DNA from: Papaver somniferum
Lineage: Eukaryota > Streptophyta > Magnoliopsida > Ranunculales > Papaveraceae
Direction: 5' to 3'
Length of the DNA stretch: 64,000 nucleotides
NCBI RefSeq assembly: GCF_003573695.1
Contig: NC_039358.1
Coordinates: 14,694,637 to 14,758,636 of the forward strand
Positions within the stretch are counted from its first letter, which is position 1. Each line of letters starts with the position of its first letter. The notes under the pieces are model-generated. The model was not told where the DNA came from and ran no database searches. It worked only from the letters and a program-made list of their open reading frames with translations. Below are positions 1-11,167 of the stretch, one piece after another. The position numbers and the translations under genes were made by a program.

Positions 1-150
1 TCTTCTTCCAGATTCATCGATTTAGTTTGCTTCCTTCTTACAAGAATGGGCTATCCAAATATCTACTTGGGCTTTTCGTTTTTGTCTATGAAATTTCCAT
101 GGTGTTTAACCAGGTTTTACTGGATTCGGGGGTTGGGGGTTGGGGGTGGA

Positions 151-1317
151 ACCCAGATTTTGGGCATATCTAAATCTTTTCAGGCATACAAAATAATAGT
201 CCTATCTTGGGTGACCTTATAAGGGGCACCCTATGGGTAGTTCAATTACCTATATACCATTAATACAAAAATCTAAAATCAGTTTCCCTTAACATCTCTT
301 CTTCCTCCTCCTCCTCTAGCCGAACTCTTCCCCCTCCTGCAAAAAAAAAAATTCATCATCGTGATTAATTGTCGATTCGCAAAATTTGATCGTCGATTAA
401 ACTCAACCACATAATGACTCGTACAAAGAAAAGCAGGGACTAGGCAAACCAAATCGTTTTTTAATCCATCAATTGAAGAAGAATAACCAATTGAAGATGA
501 AGGTGTAGAAACTGAAAATCAACCACCAATTGAACCAGAAAATGAACCAACTGCATCTCCAACTCCGGAAATAAGGATAAGAAAGTAAGTTTTGCAAAAC
601 CAATCTCCTATTTGTTGTTTTTCATTGATTAAATGACGGTTACAGTGTTGGGTTCGGCTAAAAATTGAGTTGTGTTTTTAACCGAACTGTTCTTCACAAA
701 AGCTTCCTGTAAGTGTATATGAACAGTGCGGCATGAAATTTCATGAAATTTCAAGCCGAACCTAGTCACAGATAGAGATGCATAGGGGTTCGGCGTATTC
801 GATAATCATAATATATGCCGAACCTAACACAAAAATGACAAATTGATGTTCGGCTCATACGATTTTCGTAATATAAGCCGAACCAGTAAAAAAAAAATTC
901 CGGGCTATTCAGGATGTTGTTCGGCTTACTATGAAACTTTCATATAAGCCGAGCTAGTGTCTAGCAAAAGGGTTGGAATTGAAAATTATAGGTTCGGTGC
1001 ATGCAGTAAACAGATTCATTGAGCCGAACCGTTCATCAATTGGTAGATTCGGCTCATAGATGTGAGCTGAACCTCAACTTGTTTCGCCGAACCATGATCC
1101 AAAAAATCATCTAAACAACCTTTATAATTCTGAAAATTATCTTAATCACTAAATAAAATATTTAATCACTAATCAATATTACTAACACTAATACGTAAAG
1201 GGCAGATTTTCCATTAAAAAGAATTTGGGTTAAGGGGTATTCTGATTTTGCTATTTCACAACCTTTTTTGTCTTTATACAGTATGCCTAGTAAGATTTCA
1301 GTATGCCCAAAATCATA
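151..1317. mobile_element. Candidate non-autonomous TIR transposon
   Basis: The ends match as an imperfect inverted repeat of about 40 bp. Positions 156-196 read GATTTTGGGCATATCTAAAT and onward to AGGCATAC, and the reverse complement of about 1276-1316 begins GATTTTGGGCATACTGAAAT and also reaches AGGCATAC. The interior has no transposase. Near 470-585 there is an acidic, Pro/Glu-rich coding-like stretch (repeats like PIE-P-ENEP) followed by an AAAGTAAGT donor-like site, which could be a captured exon. No target duplication was found, so the outer limits are uncertain; a MULE-like MITE is the best guess. Confidence 0.42.
640..1095. repeat. Alternating GGTTCGGC / GCCGAACC motif array
   Basis: About fourteen copies of GGTTCGGC or its complement GCCGAACC (some with one change) occur in 450 bp, mostly alternating in orientation and 25-40 bp apart. 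Each pair can fold into a short hairpin, for example 786-828 and 849-880. It lies inside the candidate TIR element. Coding capacity is absent. Confidence 0.7.
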
Positions 1318-2130
1318 GTTCGTGGGGTAGGGGGTTGGCTACAACCTAGGTAAGACACCCCCACTTTCGCCGTTGAGATGCATACCACTGAATACGAAGA
1401 TGAAACTGAAAATTTCATAATCTTGATTGCCATCTTCATCAACTTCACCATCATCAAGCTCTTTCAATGGTGTAAATCAAATTTCATCATCCCCAATAAT
1501 CTACTTTGTAAAAGTGGAAGGATGGCTATTCAAGACTTTCTTAAGATGATTTCTTATGTGTTACAAAGTAAGCTTAAAGTAACTCCTCTGCTAAGTATTA
1601 TTCTCTATGCCTGTGAACCATTTGCGCTCAAGTATCATTATTTCAAACACATCATATTATTAAATCCCACTAGTAGAATTAAAAAGAAAATTACGATATC
1701 TTGCTATGTTAGATGGCATAGCGCATGGTTCCTATTCCCAAGTAGTTGTGGGTTCGACTCTCCGAGATGGCACAATTAGTTGAATAGGCTAAATCCTTAC
1801 ATGCTTCTGATGGATACATCAGCTATATATATGCAATACACATGCATGCATTTAAAAAGCATGTCATGTATAAGTAATACTTCAGTCAGGTTTGAGTCCG
1901 CACACGGCGCGATTTTATGGCATAAGTTCTGTCTAACACTGTACTTTTCTTACTTAATTGAATTTTTTATTGTTAAGTAGCTACTTGGAGTAGTTTGTGG
2001 ACCATATCATCGCATAAAACATCTGTTGGCATTTCCATGAGAATGGGGCTTCTCATTTTGTAAGGAGACCGGCCATTCTTAGTCGCCATTTTTTATTTGC
2101 AATTGTTGTTTCGGATCGAGCAGTTCTATA
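1318..2130. other. Non-coding stretch, weak tRNA-like patch
   Basis: No gene is supported. An open frame at 1378-1779 has no recognisable domain and looks accidental. A patch at about 1700-1771 has A-box-like and B-box-like motifs (GGTTCGACTC near 1749), but its T stem and acceptor stem pair poorly. It is at most a tRNA-derived relic. Confidence 0.4.
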
Positions 2131-2268
2131 TTGACTGATGGATTCACTTAGGAAAATCCCGAAGCACTAATAGAGGATGTGTCCTACCATCCCAAAAAAT
2201 TAGCACACGTCCATCTCTATTAGTGCTTCGAGGTTTTCGGAAGTAAGTTCTTCGATCAATCTATCATT
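2131..2268. repeat. Long imperfect hairpin
   Basis: A perfect 16-bp inverted repeat, CGAAGCACTAATAGAG at 2160-2175 and its complement at 2215-2230, sits at the core. The arms extend imperfectly outwards about 30 bp on each side, giving a stem of roughly 45-50 bp around a loop of about 40 nt. It could be a tiny MITE or a fold-back transcript such as a miRNA-like precursor. No TSD was found. Confidence 0.6.
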
Positions 2269-5200
2269 TTTGTTTCAGATCCATTTGGAATATGCGAAGA
2301 TATTAAGTACCGATGTCACTGCAGAGAGAAAACGAGCCGATTGTACTCCTGTAATAGATGAATGATGCTATTGATATTTTCATTGAAACGTGGCTTCGAG
2401 ATGATTTATAGTATATTGGTAAAATATAAGTAGCTCTTTTCTTGAGTTTTACCTGCACTTAGGAGACTAAATGCGAAATAATGTTGTAATATAAAAATGA
2501 TCGTACGCTTACATAATTATGAGTATTGGTAACTCTTAAATTGAACTTCCTCGGTCGTCAACTATGGTGGTATCTATATTCAGCCAGAAAACATAACACC
2601 AATCCACCTTTTGAAAATAGGTCGAGAACGGTAGTGACCGAGACAAATCAGAGCGTCCAAACTTTATTACGTTTTATGTGACTGGGATTTTATTATTTTT
2701 GGATGAATATTGTGGCCCGGGCCAAAGCTAGACTAACTTTAGCTTAGCAGTGATTAAGTTTCCTAATATAATTAGGTTTCTCCTCTAACTTATTTTCATA
2801 ATTAAAAACGACTAACCTTGATGGTAAACAAATATTAATTTCAAAAAGAATTGAATGCGCAACAACGACTAATTTGACCCGATCAATAGAACATCGGGAC
2901 CACAAGCCCCGGCCAACTTATACGCTTAGGCTCTAGCTGTCAGCCATATCACAACTGATTTTAATATGGACTACATTAGATCCTAGAATTTCTATCCACG
3001 ACAGGGATCAAAGGCCTCGACTAATTTGACCCGACCGAAAAAACACCATGATTGCAGTCACTAGTTAAGCAGTCGGTCGTAAGTCCCGACTCTTATGACC
3101 TGGCTAACTAAACAAGACATCATAACTTGGTTGTTTAATAAATAGCGATAATTTCACGACTTTCAGGCAATGGCTTGATATATGCAGGTATTTGTTTTTC
3201 AAATCTATTTTCTTCGATTCATGTTTTACAACTATTCTTTTGAATTCTCTTTTTTGTTGTTTATTTATTCATTTTCTTTAGAAAACCCATGTTTGGATCT
3301 CTATTCTCTTAATTAGGATCTTGGTAATGGCCATGGCTAAATAATATGGTATCCTAAAAAATATAAGTGTTGTTATAAAAGAAAAACAAGAACTTAACTA
3401 ATTACCATCCAACTTACTACTTTCTTTTTATTCTGTTTTCTTTGTCTATATTATTCAACCATTTCATTTTTACTGAGTTCAACATTAACCAGATTAATGA
3501 ACATTTGTTTATCAAATACTAAAAGAAAAAAAAAATCAATTTCAATAAAGTTTCTTTCTATGATTGTTCTCTTTGAATCATCAATTACGTAATCTCTATG
3601 ATTGTTCTCTTTGACTTTTATTCCTTCTAAACATAATAGAGCTGGGAATGATAAATTAAGAGTCTATCAGAACAGAAATATATGACAGTGTATATTTCAA
3701 GTGGTCGCTATTATTTTTTGAAGTTGTGCGCATGAATGTAATCTGATTTTATTGTTACTAATGTTATAGAAGTACGAGACCCTAGAACGGTATAAGTTAT
3801 CTACTGTATAACCGACTAAGTTATAGTATTTTGAAAGTATTTGGATATGTGGACAAAGTTGTAGCCTTTTATATGAATTGTTATAAAGGAATAACGTATG
3901 TAACTTAAGACTAAAGTAGAGGTTGAGCCGGGGCCTTATGGCCCCGGTGATACCTAGTCAAGTTTAAAAACTCACTAAGCATCCTAAGAAATAACGCAAG
4001 CACATGAGTTGAAACGTTCAAACACAAATACAATGTGAGACTCCCAAACTCACTTGCACATGCTTACTGCTCACTTAGCAACAGAATAGGGATAAGATAT
4101 TACACTGGGATTACATGCAATTGACTACTGCACTGCCAAGATGCTTCCTTTGTCAGACGAATGCACAGAGGTATTGCGTTCCAGGGCATCATTTCAGTCT
4201 CCAGGGTACAGTTCTCACTAAAATCAAGTATCACAAACTTCCACTGACAAAATACCAAAACAGAATACAGATGATGTACCACTAGAAAAAAAAGTCTATA
4301 ATGACCCTATAATTTATTCCCATAGCATGATCAGAAGTCCATAATAAAAAGTGAAGATAAGATAATGAAACGCCTAGTATAATAGTTTCAACTTTGGTGG
4401 TCTAGCTTGGACCTAGCTCGCCGTTGATGAGCCACCTGCACATGCACAAAGATCGTCGTATCCCATCTGCGCTCACTCAGAAGTGGGTTCTTCGGTACCG
4501 GGGAGGCGGGGACCACACAAACATAATACTCACAGAAGAAAATACGTACACACAATGGTGATGCCAAACAAATTGGCGAGTGACCAACTACCATAGTTGC
4601 TCAAAGTAACAAACTGCCAATGTAACAACAAACTACTACTCGAGTAAATTTAGTGGTGGAAGAGTTTGTGTATAATGCATTTGTCCAAGAAAAAGCCAGG
4701 ACAACATATATATAATCTTGTGAAGAAAGCGAATTTTGGGGCAACTATCTGTGATTCTCTTGTCCGAGATTCTGGGTCATTGTAGAAGTTGCAACCATTA
4801 GACTGTAGCTTCTATTTTTTGAAAAAAAATCTAACATGTTCTTGCCCTCGTATATGTGGGATGTGTTATTATTAGAGCATGTTCTTGAACCATTGCCAAT
4901 TAATTTTATTTAAACCTCAACATAATGCTCAATTTTTGTGTGCTGAATTGAAAAGCTGATGTACATAAAGTGGATTCATTGTTGAACATTTTTTTTTTGA
5001 AAGATCCATTGTTGAACATGAATATTAGATTTAACACTAACTTCATCATATAGCTTGACCGGCTCGGTTTCATAGCAATGATATGTAAATTTTGTTGAGG
5101 TTAGTAAGATTAATAGCTTGTCACTTAAGAAACTACTTATCAACTTGTAGAAGCAAAATTGTTAAAAATCAGTTTAGGAGCACTGTTTGACTTATAAAAG

Positions 5201-5559
5201 CAAATAAATTTTCAGCAAAATGCATTTTAAGTCTACAAAATATTTGTGGTTGCAAACTTGCAATATTTTGAGTGTGACTGTATTTATTTTATTGTAAAGG
5301 GGAAGGATTCAATGACATGGTTAGAACGCCACTATGTCAATATCTTGGCACCATTTTTTTTATACAACCTAAACGAAAATAATTTTGATGCTAAACTTTT
5401 GACGAGATGATCTTCTTATAAATATCTAGATTCCTACAAAAAATGAGAGCACTCTGAGATACAAAACCTCACCGTCTATAAAATGTAATGTCAACTGTTA
5501 ATCTTCAACAGTTGATTCTCGAAGGAGTAGATGGCGGTCTTACAAATTGGAAAATCACT
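2269..5559. other. AT-rich intergenic DNA, nothing definite
   Basis: No gene or complete element is recognised. The only notable point is a perfect 8-bp-stem palindrome, CCGGGGCC-TTAT-GGCCCCGG, at 3928-3947. Short open frames near 4100-4594 show no domain. The composition resembles decayed repeat DNA. Confidence 0.5.
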
Positions 5560-6389
5560 TTTGTTGTAACTATGAACCAGTTTGTGAATTTAAGGACCTA
5601 GGATACGCGTACACTCACCTGTCCGCCACTGAAAACATCACTTATCGTCCAATTTACATGTGTTAAGCATGCCACCAACATTCATCCCGAGAAAATATCC
5701 AACTCTCCATGAGATTCATAGTTGCATTATCTAGTATGTCCAACAAGGCGGATACCATAGCTCTAGATCTACATACACTAAGATATCCACAAACTCATCC
5801 ACTTGGGGTATGCATACCTCCCCCATTCACGAATTCAAAACCTCAGGGTACGCATACTGGGTATGTGTACCTACCCATGTTTAAGAACTCAGTTGACTAG
5901 GGTATGCGTACCTACCCTGTGTCCGAAACCTCAGTAGTTCTGAAAAACTCTCTTTTGTGATTTGAAACATTCTCAATTGCCGCATATATGAAATATCATT
6001 GCTCTTGAACAATAGATTTTTCCTAATTTACAAGACAAACTATGACTCGAAACTCTTATTTGCAATATGAAATCTACTAAAATCATATGACATAGTCTCA
6101 TAAATATTATATAAAAAAATTCTCATAAAGATATAATGGTAATGCTGTGAGTAAACATGATGGTTCAGTTTTCACATACCTCTTTGTTGATTAAATTCTC
6201 CATATGTCTTCGTTCAATCTCCGGTCTTCAATTTTCGAGGGTTATCCAGTGATGTATGATACTCAACTACCATACTATAATCCTAGTCCGAGACTTGAAT
6301 TTAGTCGACTGGAAACCAAGATATAGTTTTGTGCATCTACCATTGATAACAAGCTTGAGAAGCAAGTTCGACCGAGCAGTGCTCTAACA
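5560..6389 (-). repeat. Fragment of large-LTR Copia family (LTR 5' part)
   Basis: The right end reads GTTCGACCGAGCAGTGCTCTAACA, split here as GTTCGACCGAGCAGT then GCTCTAACA (to 6389), which is the complement of the family's LTR start. The sequence to its left follows the same order as the other copies (CTAGTCCGAGACTT, then the short-repeat slot with GGGTATGCGTACC at about 5800-5930). The left limit is unclear. It is truncated: the expected LTR 3' half is missing. Confidence 0.6.
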
Positions 6390-6764
6390 CATATCTTGAA
6401 AGATAGGTTTCGTACTTGTCAGAATCCGAATATTGATAATTTAGATACAATTAGATTGATTTTGGATGTTGGTTTTTTAGGTCGTCCAAAAACTCTTCTA
6501 CACAATCAGGTATGTAGACTTTTGGGCTATATATATATATTGATTGTGGAAGAGAAAGAAAAAGACTGTATATACAATATTATTCAAGGGTATTTACTTT
6601 GACCTACTTGTGATTATATTAGGTTTTATTCATACAGGTTTCCGATCGAAAAAGTTGGTGGTGTTTTTGGTACCTTCTCATTTTAAATGTACGAGAACCC
6701 AAACCTATGTGTTTGATCATCACTCGTTCAAGCTCACAAGTTTTAGCATGTTATGATTGTTTTC

Positions 6765-7768
6765 GAATTTAGTTGATCAAAACTATATCTTGATTTATAG
6801 TCTACCAAAGTCAGTCTCAGACAAGGAATATAGCATGGTAGTTGAGTATCACAATTCGGTGATTGACCTTTAAGATTGAATACTGAAGAATTAACGAAGA
6901 CATATACGAAGATTTCATCAACAAAGGTGTGTAACGACTGACTATCCGGTTTACTCATTTTTTTTATCATTCTATCAACCGAGACAATGTTGTATAACTT
7001 AATTAAGTATTAAGATAAAAATTGCAAAGAAGAAATTTCAAGTTCAAGCTACTTGACAAATCTAGAAATATTAATTCAAGTAATGCAAGTTTTAAAGGGC
7101 TTGCGCATGATAGGTTGAGAAACATTTATTATTCCATATGCGAAAGAAGTTCATAGGAGATATCAAGTGACATTCACATTCACAAACTAATTTGGTCAGT
7201 TGTATATGATGAACTTTCAACTTATTGAAAATGTATTTTATTGAAACTCACGTACACGAACTATTTTGGTTAGTCCGTAAACTAGTTGATTAATTTAGAG
7301 ATGTTCTTGGACACTTTTGAATCCTCAAGCACATAAACTAATATGGTCAGTACGTGAAATGGTTTATTTTAAGTAGTTTCCAGACGCTTTTTATAACTCA
7401 AGTACACTAACTGAGATGGACAGTTCACGAACTCGTAGATATGAAAATTTTCTGAACTCCGAGACGACAATTTGTTCACAAACTGTTTTGACAAGTTTAC
7501 GAAATGATTTTGTTTTTGAGAGTTATAGAACTCCATTATTTCTTGATGGTTTAGGATAACTTAACCATTGCACTTAGGATAACCTTTTGGTGCACAAAGA
7601 TTATATCGATAAATAAACGAGTTCGCACTCTTCTTTATAATTCAAGGAAAACTTCTTACATCCTTTCATGAAAACAATCTATACTTATAAGTTGAGATTA
7701 CTTGGTATCAAAGTAATCAGTAAAACATGGAAACTGTTCACGAACCTAGTTTTGGTTGTAAGCTACCT
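6765..7768 (+). repeat. Fragment of large-LTR Copia family, + orientation
   Basis: The sequence from 6765 matches the family's LTR from about 60 bp inside its start (GATCAAAACTATATCTTGAT, then a tagged AGTCTCAGAC block and GTAGTTGAG). It lacks the terminal TGTTAGAGC. It is cut at 7768 by insertion of a solo LTR of the same family. The 375 bp to its left (6390-6764) contain no recognisable feature apart from a short TA microsatellite near 6527-6540. Confidence 0.5.
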
Positions 7769-10417
7769 TGTTAGAGCACTGCTCGGTTGAACCCACCAAG
7801 CATTGGTATGTCAAGATTTGTTGTCATATTTAGTTCCAAAACTCGAGTCGCTATTATGTAAACTACAGTTAACTTCGATAGGTTAGGTTATAAATGATAG
7901 AAGTATTGTGCTCCAGTTACTCACAAAGATCTGAAGATGGATTGAAGACAAAAGACATTATCCTTCAGCTTGAGGTTAGTAACAACGACTTGACTTGTTT
8001 CATTTCTACCTTGTGTCTTTCAAATCTTTTGTATTGAAAACATAACTACGAAGCATATATAAACTCTAGATAGACATAGTATTAAGGAATACAATACGAG
8101 GTTTATTGCTTAACCATTAAACTTTGTAGATAAGACATCGTCATAATCATTTGAATGCTATTGTGATTATGTATGGGTATGAGGTGAGGATTTCATCCTA
8201 GGGAACAATGTTTACATGTGTTCTAAGGAAGTAAGTTCATAAACTTGCTTGTGAACCGAAAAGGAAATTGTCAGGAGTTATTGGTTTTGTTATTCATTGC
8301 ATATCTTATGAACAACCAATATGTGTGATAGAGCATAACCGCTCACAACTTGTTGCGTTCTTAGTAGAACTATTCACAAAGTCCTGACTTATGTATTGGT
8401 ATAACTTTTATTAGTAAAACCAATCTTAAGTAATCACCTATGGTATGATCGTATTATGTCCGACCTTGGGCAAAGGGAATCGATCCTAGTAAGGGAAATG
8501 GAACCGATCCTTGTAAGAGAAAGGGAACCGATCCTAGTAAGGGAAAGGGAACCAATCCTTGTAAGGTGTGCAGTACATCAAGGGAAACCGATCCTTGTAT
8601 GGGGTGCAACAAGGTTTATAGCAGAAAGGGGAACCGATCCTATGGACATGTGCAACACATATAAGTTATATACCATATATATGTGGGGAACCGATCCTAG
8701 TACCTAGTCAACCGAATCTTCGGGAAGCTAGTGTGACTATGCGTAGTACTCACATGGAGGTAGAACCGAAACTTGTTTTGGTAGAACCGTTAAACCCATG
8801 ATTGTGATTGAATGTTGGTTTGATCAATCACATAGTTCTTGAAAGTCGGATGAACCAATTTTAAACTTGTTTGGAAGTGTGGCAAATCGGTTTCAAGGTT
8901 GTAAGTGTGAAAGAGAACTTACAAAGTAAAGATGTCGACAAACTTTGAACACGTGCTGTGAATGTTTATTTCTATAATTGTTCAAAGATATTCCTTAACG
9001 GCTAAGGGAAGAGAATCCCAGGATCGAAAAATAAGTAAGTTAAGAATCTTTTAATTAAGGCTATTAATTTCATTTTGTAGGGAAATTATAGAATTAGTAA
9101 TGTGCGTTTACTAATTAGATTTTCCGAGAGATTTCGATCATTAATTTTGGACAGAGCATTTCCAGGAATTATGGAAACCGAATTTGTGCTTTAATGAATA
9201 TCTTGAGAATATTTTCGGTTTTGGAAATTCCTTGGTGTCCAAACTTCCTTTTCTATAAATACATGAAGTTTGCCTTTCTAGCAAACTAATCCTTCGTAAC
9301 AACATTTTTACTCTTTTGTTGTTGTTACTGGTGTAGCCGCCTATTCGGAAAGGAGAGTAACCTAATTAGGCGAAATCTCTTACAGCCGCTCAGTTTAAAG
9401 TGTTCTTTGGGATTGATAATCTCTAGCGCGACCCGTTGTTGGGAAACTAGATGATTGCATTGTTATTTTAGTTTTTGATTATTTATTTGATTGACTATCG
9501 GTTGTTGAATCTTTGATTGCACCTAGTTTGTTTATTCTTGAGAACCTTCTCTTCTGATATAAGACTCACTCAAACTAGATCAAGGATTTAACGTTTCTAA
9601 GGATCTAAGTTTTTCTAGATACGTAAGATAGATTCATTGATTTTCCATTGTTAACAGACTCCGTTCTGTGTGACAAATCAATAAGGAATCAAGTCGACTT
9701 TTGCAGGTTGTTACTTTGAAGATTAAATTGAAGATTGAAGATTTTGAAGATTTGAAGAAGAAGTTGTTGTGAATCATTAAGAAGATATACTATATCTACT
9801 CATAAAGAGAACGTCTGTTCTGCTAGGATATTGGGTATTAAATATCTATTGAGAACTTCGGTTCTACTAGATATTATCAAATCAAGAATACTGTTGAATC
9901 TGAGTAAATAGGATTTTAGTTTACTTAGTAGTGTTTACACGAAGTTGCAGGTTTACTTTTTGTAGCGTCTTAATTCATTGAGTATTCAAATCTGGACTAG
10001 GTCCCGGGGTTTTTCTACAAGATTATAGTTTTCCTCGTAACAAAATTCTAGTGTGTGCTTTATTTTATTTCCGCATTATAATTATTTTTGTATTATAATT
10101 AAAGTAATTACACTTGTACGTTAACTAGGCACTTGATATTTATCTTATAAGGTTTCGGTTATCAAGTGAACACTTTACTGTAGTTTTGTCTCGATTTCAT
10201 CCATAAACGATCACACAAAGTGTATTGGATTTCTCCACTTGTATGATATAATTATTCACGTGTTAGGCATGTTCGGACTAACCCTATTTCAAGTGGACAT
10301 TGTGTTGAAATATTCCTTGAGTGATTGTTGCTCCAAGAGATTTATACACATTGGGTCTTGTATAGGTTGTGATCAAAATAAAAGATTGTGGTGTATTTGG
10401 GTACCCTCGTCTTTTCA
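7769..10417 (+). mobile_element. Solo LTR, large-LTR Copia family, TACCT duplication
   Basis: This 2,649-bp LTR starts TGTTAGAGCACTGCTCGG and ends CGTCTTTTCA. It is flanked by a perfect 5-bp target duplication, TACCT at 7764-7768 and 10418-10422. There is no primer-binding site after its 3' end and no polypurine tract before it. It is therefore a solo LTR left by recombination between the two LTRs of one element. Near 9990 it has the family block TCTGGACTAGGTCCCGGGG followed by the 'cctcgtaacaaaatt' block. Confidence 0.88.
8462..8702 (+). repeat. GGGAACCGATCCT minisatellite inside the solo LTR
   Basis: About seven copies of a GGGAACCGATCCTAGTAAGG-like unit occur, the first four in tight tandem at about 25-28 bp, later ones spaced by unrelated sequence. 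The apparent open frame through it (repeated ILVRERE-P) is a by-product of the repeat, not a protein. The array lies about 690-930 bp from the LTR start. Confidence 0.8.
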
Positions 10418-11153
10418 TACCTATCCTTGTTCATCATTCTAAATAGATGACTCTTTTGCATACTAGAATCTCAATTCTAGCACTTATGTGTCCTAGTTGT
10501 GGCTAGAATCTTCATCTAAAGACCTAGGTTTATTCGAGAAACAGTTAGGTTAAGACTTTTGAAGTCTTCGCTAAGGGACTCGTGAATCCCGATCAGACTA
10601 TATTTTACCTGATAGTACTTGATATCCAGAATCTTATCTTGATTATTGTAGTTCTTGTCTAGTCAAAGTACATCTTTTATGTTATATGATCATTCGAGAA
10701 TTATCGATCAGGAAATAAGAGTGATAGAAATTACGAATTTCTCCCTGTCTCATACTTCGTAATCCCACGATTTTTATATATTTTCTTAGATTTATCTTGT
10801 GAGGTATAATCGATTAGGCATCTCTATAACCTTTTGAAGAAAGTAAGCTATCCTAATTAAGGTAATATTACTCATCATAACTTGGTTTAGTTTATTAAGA
10901 GAGTTTTGTTCTTTATGGAGATAAAACTCAACATCAAAAGATAAACCCTCAAGCTTCAATTCCTGAAAACGCTTCAAGGGATTTTAGACCTGGAGAAGGT
11001 CGAGAGAAAATATCTTCTACATATTTAACAAAATAAGTCGTGGAAGAAAATTGTGAGTCACATGGATCTTGTGGTGCGTTTAATAGAGCATTACTGTCCA
11101 TAGAATCAAATTTCTACAAACACAGACTTATGAGGTCTTAAACGTGCTTGCAT
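10418..11153 (-). pseudogene. Degenerate internal region of a large-LTR Copia element
   Basis: Directly left of the primer-binding site of the next LTR, the - strand has an ATG at 11101 opening a frame that starts MDSNALLNAPQD and stays open about 50 codons before a stop. The continuing frame down to about 10792 has more stops. Its position after LTR and primer site says it should be the gag start, but no capsid domain or zinc knuckle can be seen. The rest of the region, up to the solo LTR at 10417, carries no recognisable domain. Confidence 0.4.
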
Positions 11154-11165
11154 GCTCTGATACCA
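11154..11165 (-). other. Primer-binding site (initiator Met tRNA)
   Basis: On the - strand the sequence TGGTATCAGAGC follows the LTR end TTTTTCA after a 2-nt spacer. This is the standard plant retrotransposon site complementary to the 3' end of initiator-Met tRNA. It fixes the orientation: the element runs leftwards from the LTR at 11168-13759. Confidence 0.9.
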
Positions 11166-11167
11166 AT

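Noticed and set aside
1700..1771. tRNA gene
   Set aside because: A-box and B-box words are present, but the acceptor stem has a G-G mismatch and the T stem pairs at only three of five positions. No good anticodon arm.
1378..1779. 133-codon open frame
   Set aside because: No domain, no splice or promoter support, low-complexity start; the opposite strand is equally coding-like for a short stretch. Probably chance.
4100..4594. Two - strand open frames of 60-68 codons
   Set aside because: No domain, no start or splice context, and no repeat element that would explain them.
8456..8707. Repeat protein (ILVRERE-P units)
   Set aside because: It is the translation of the GGGAACCGATCCT minisatellite inside a solo LTR.
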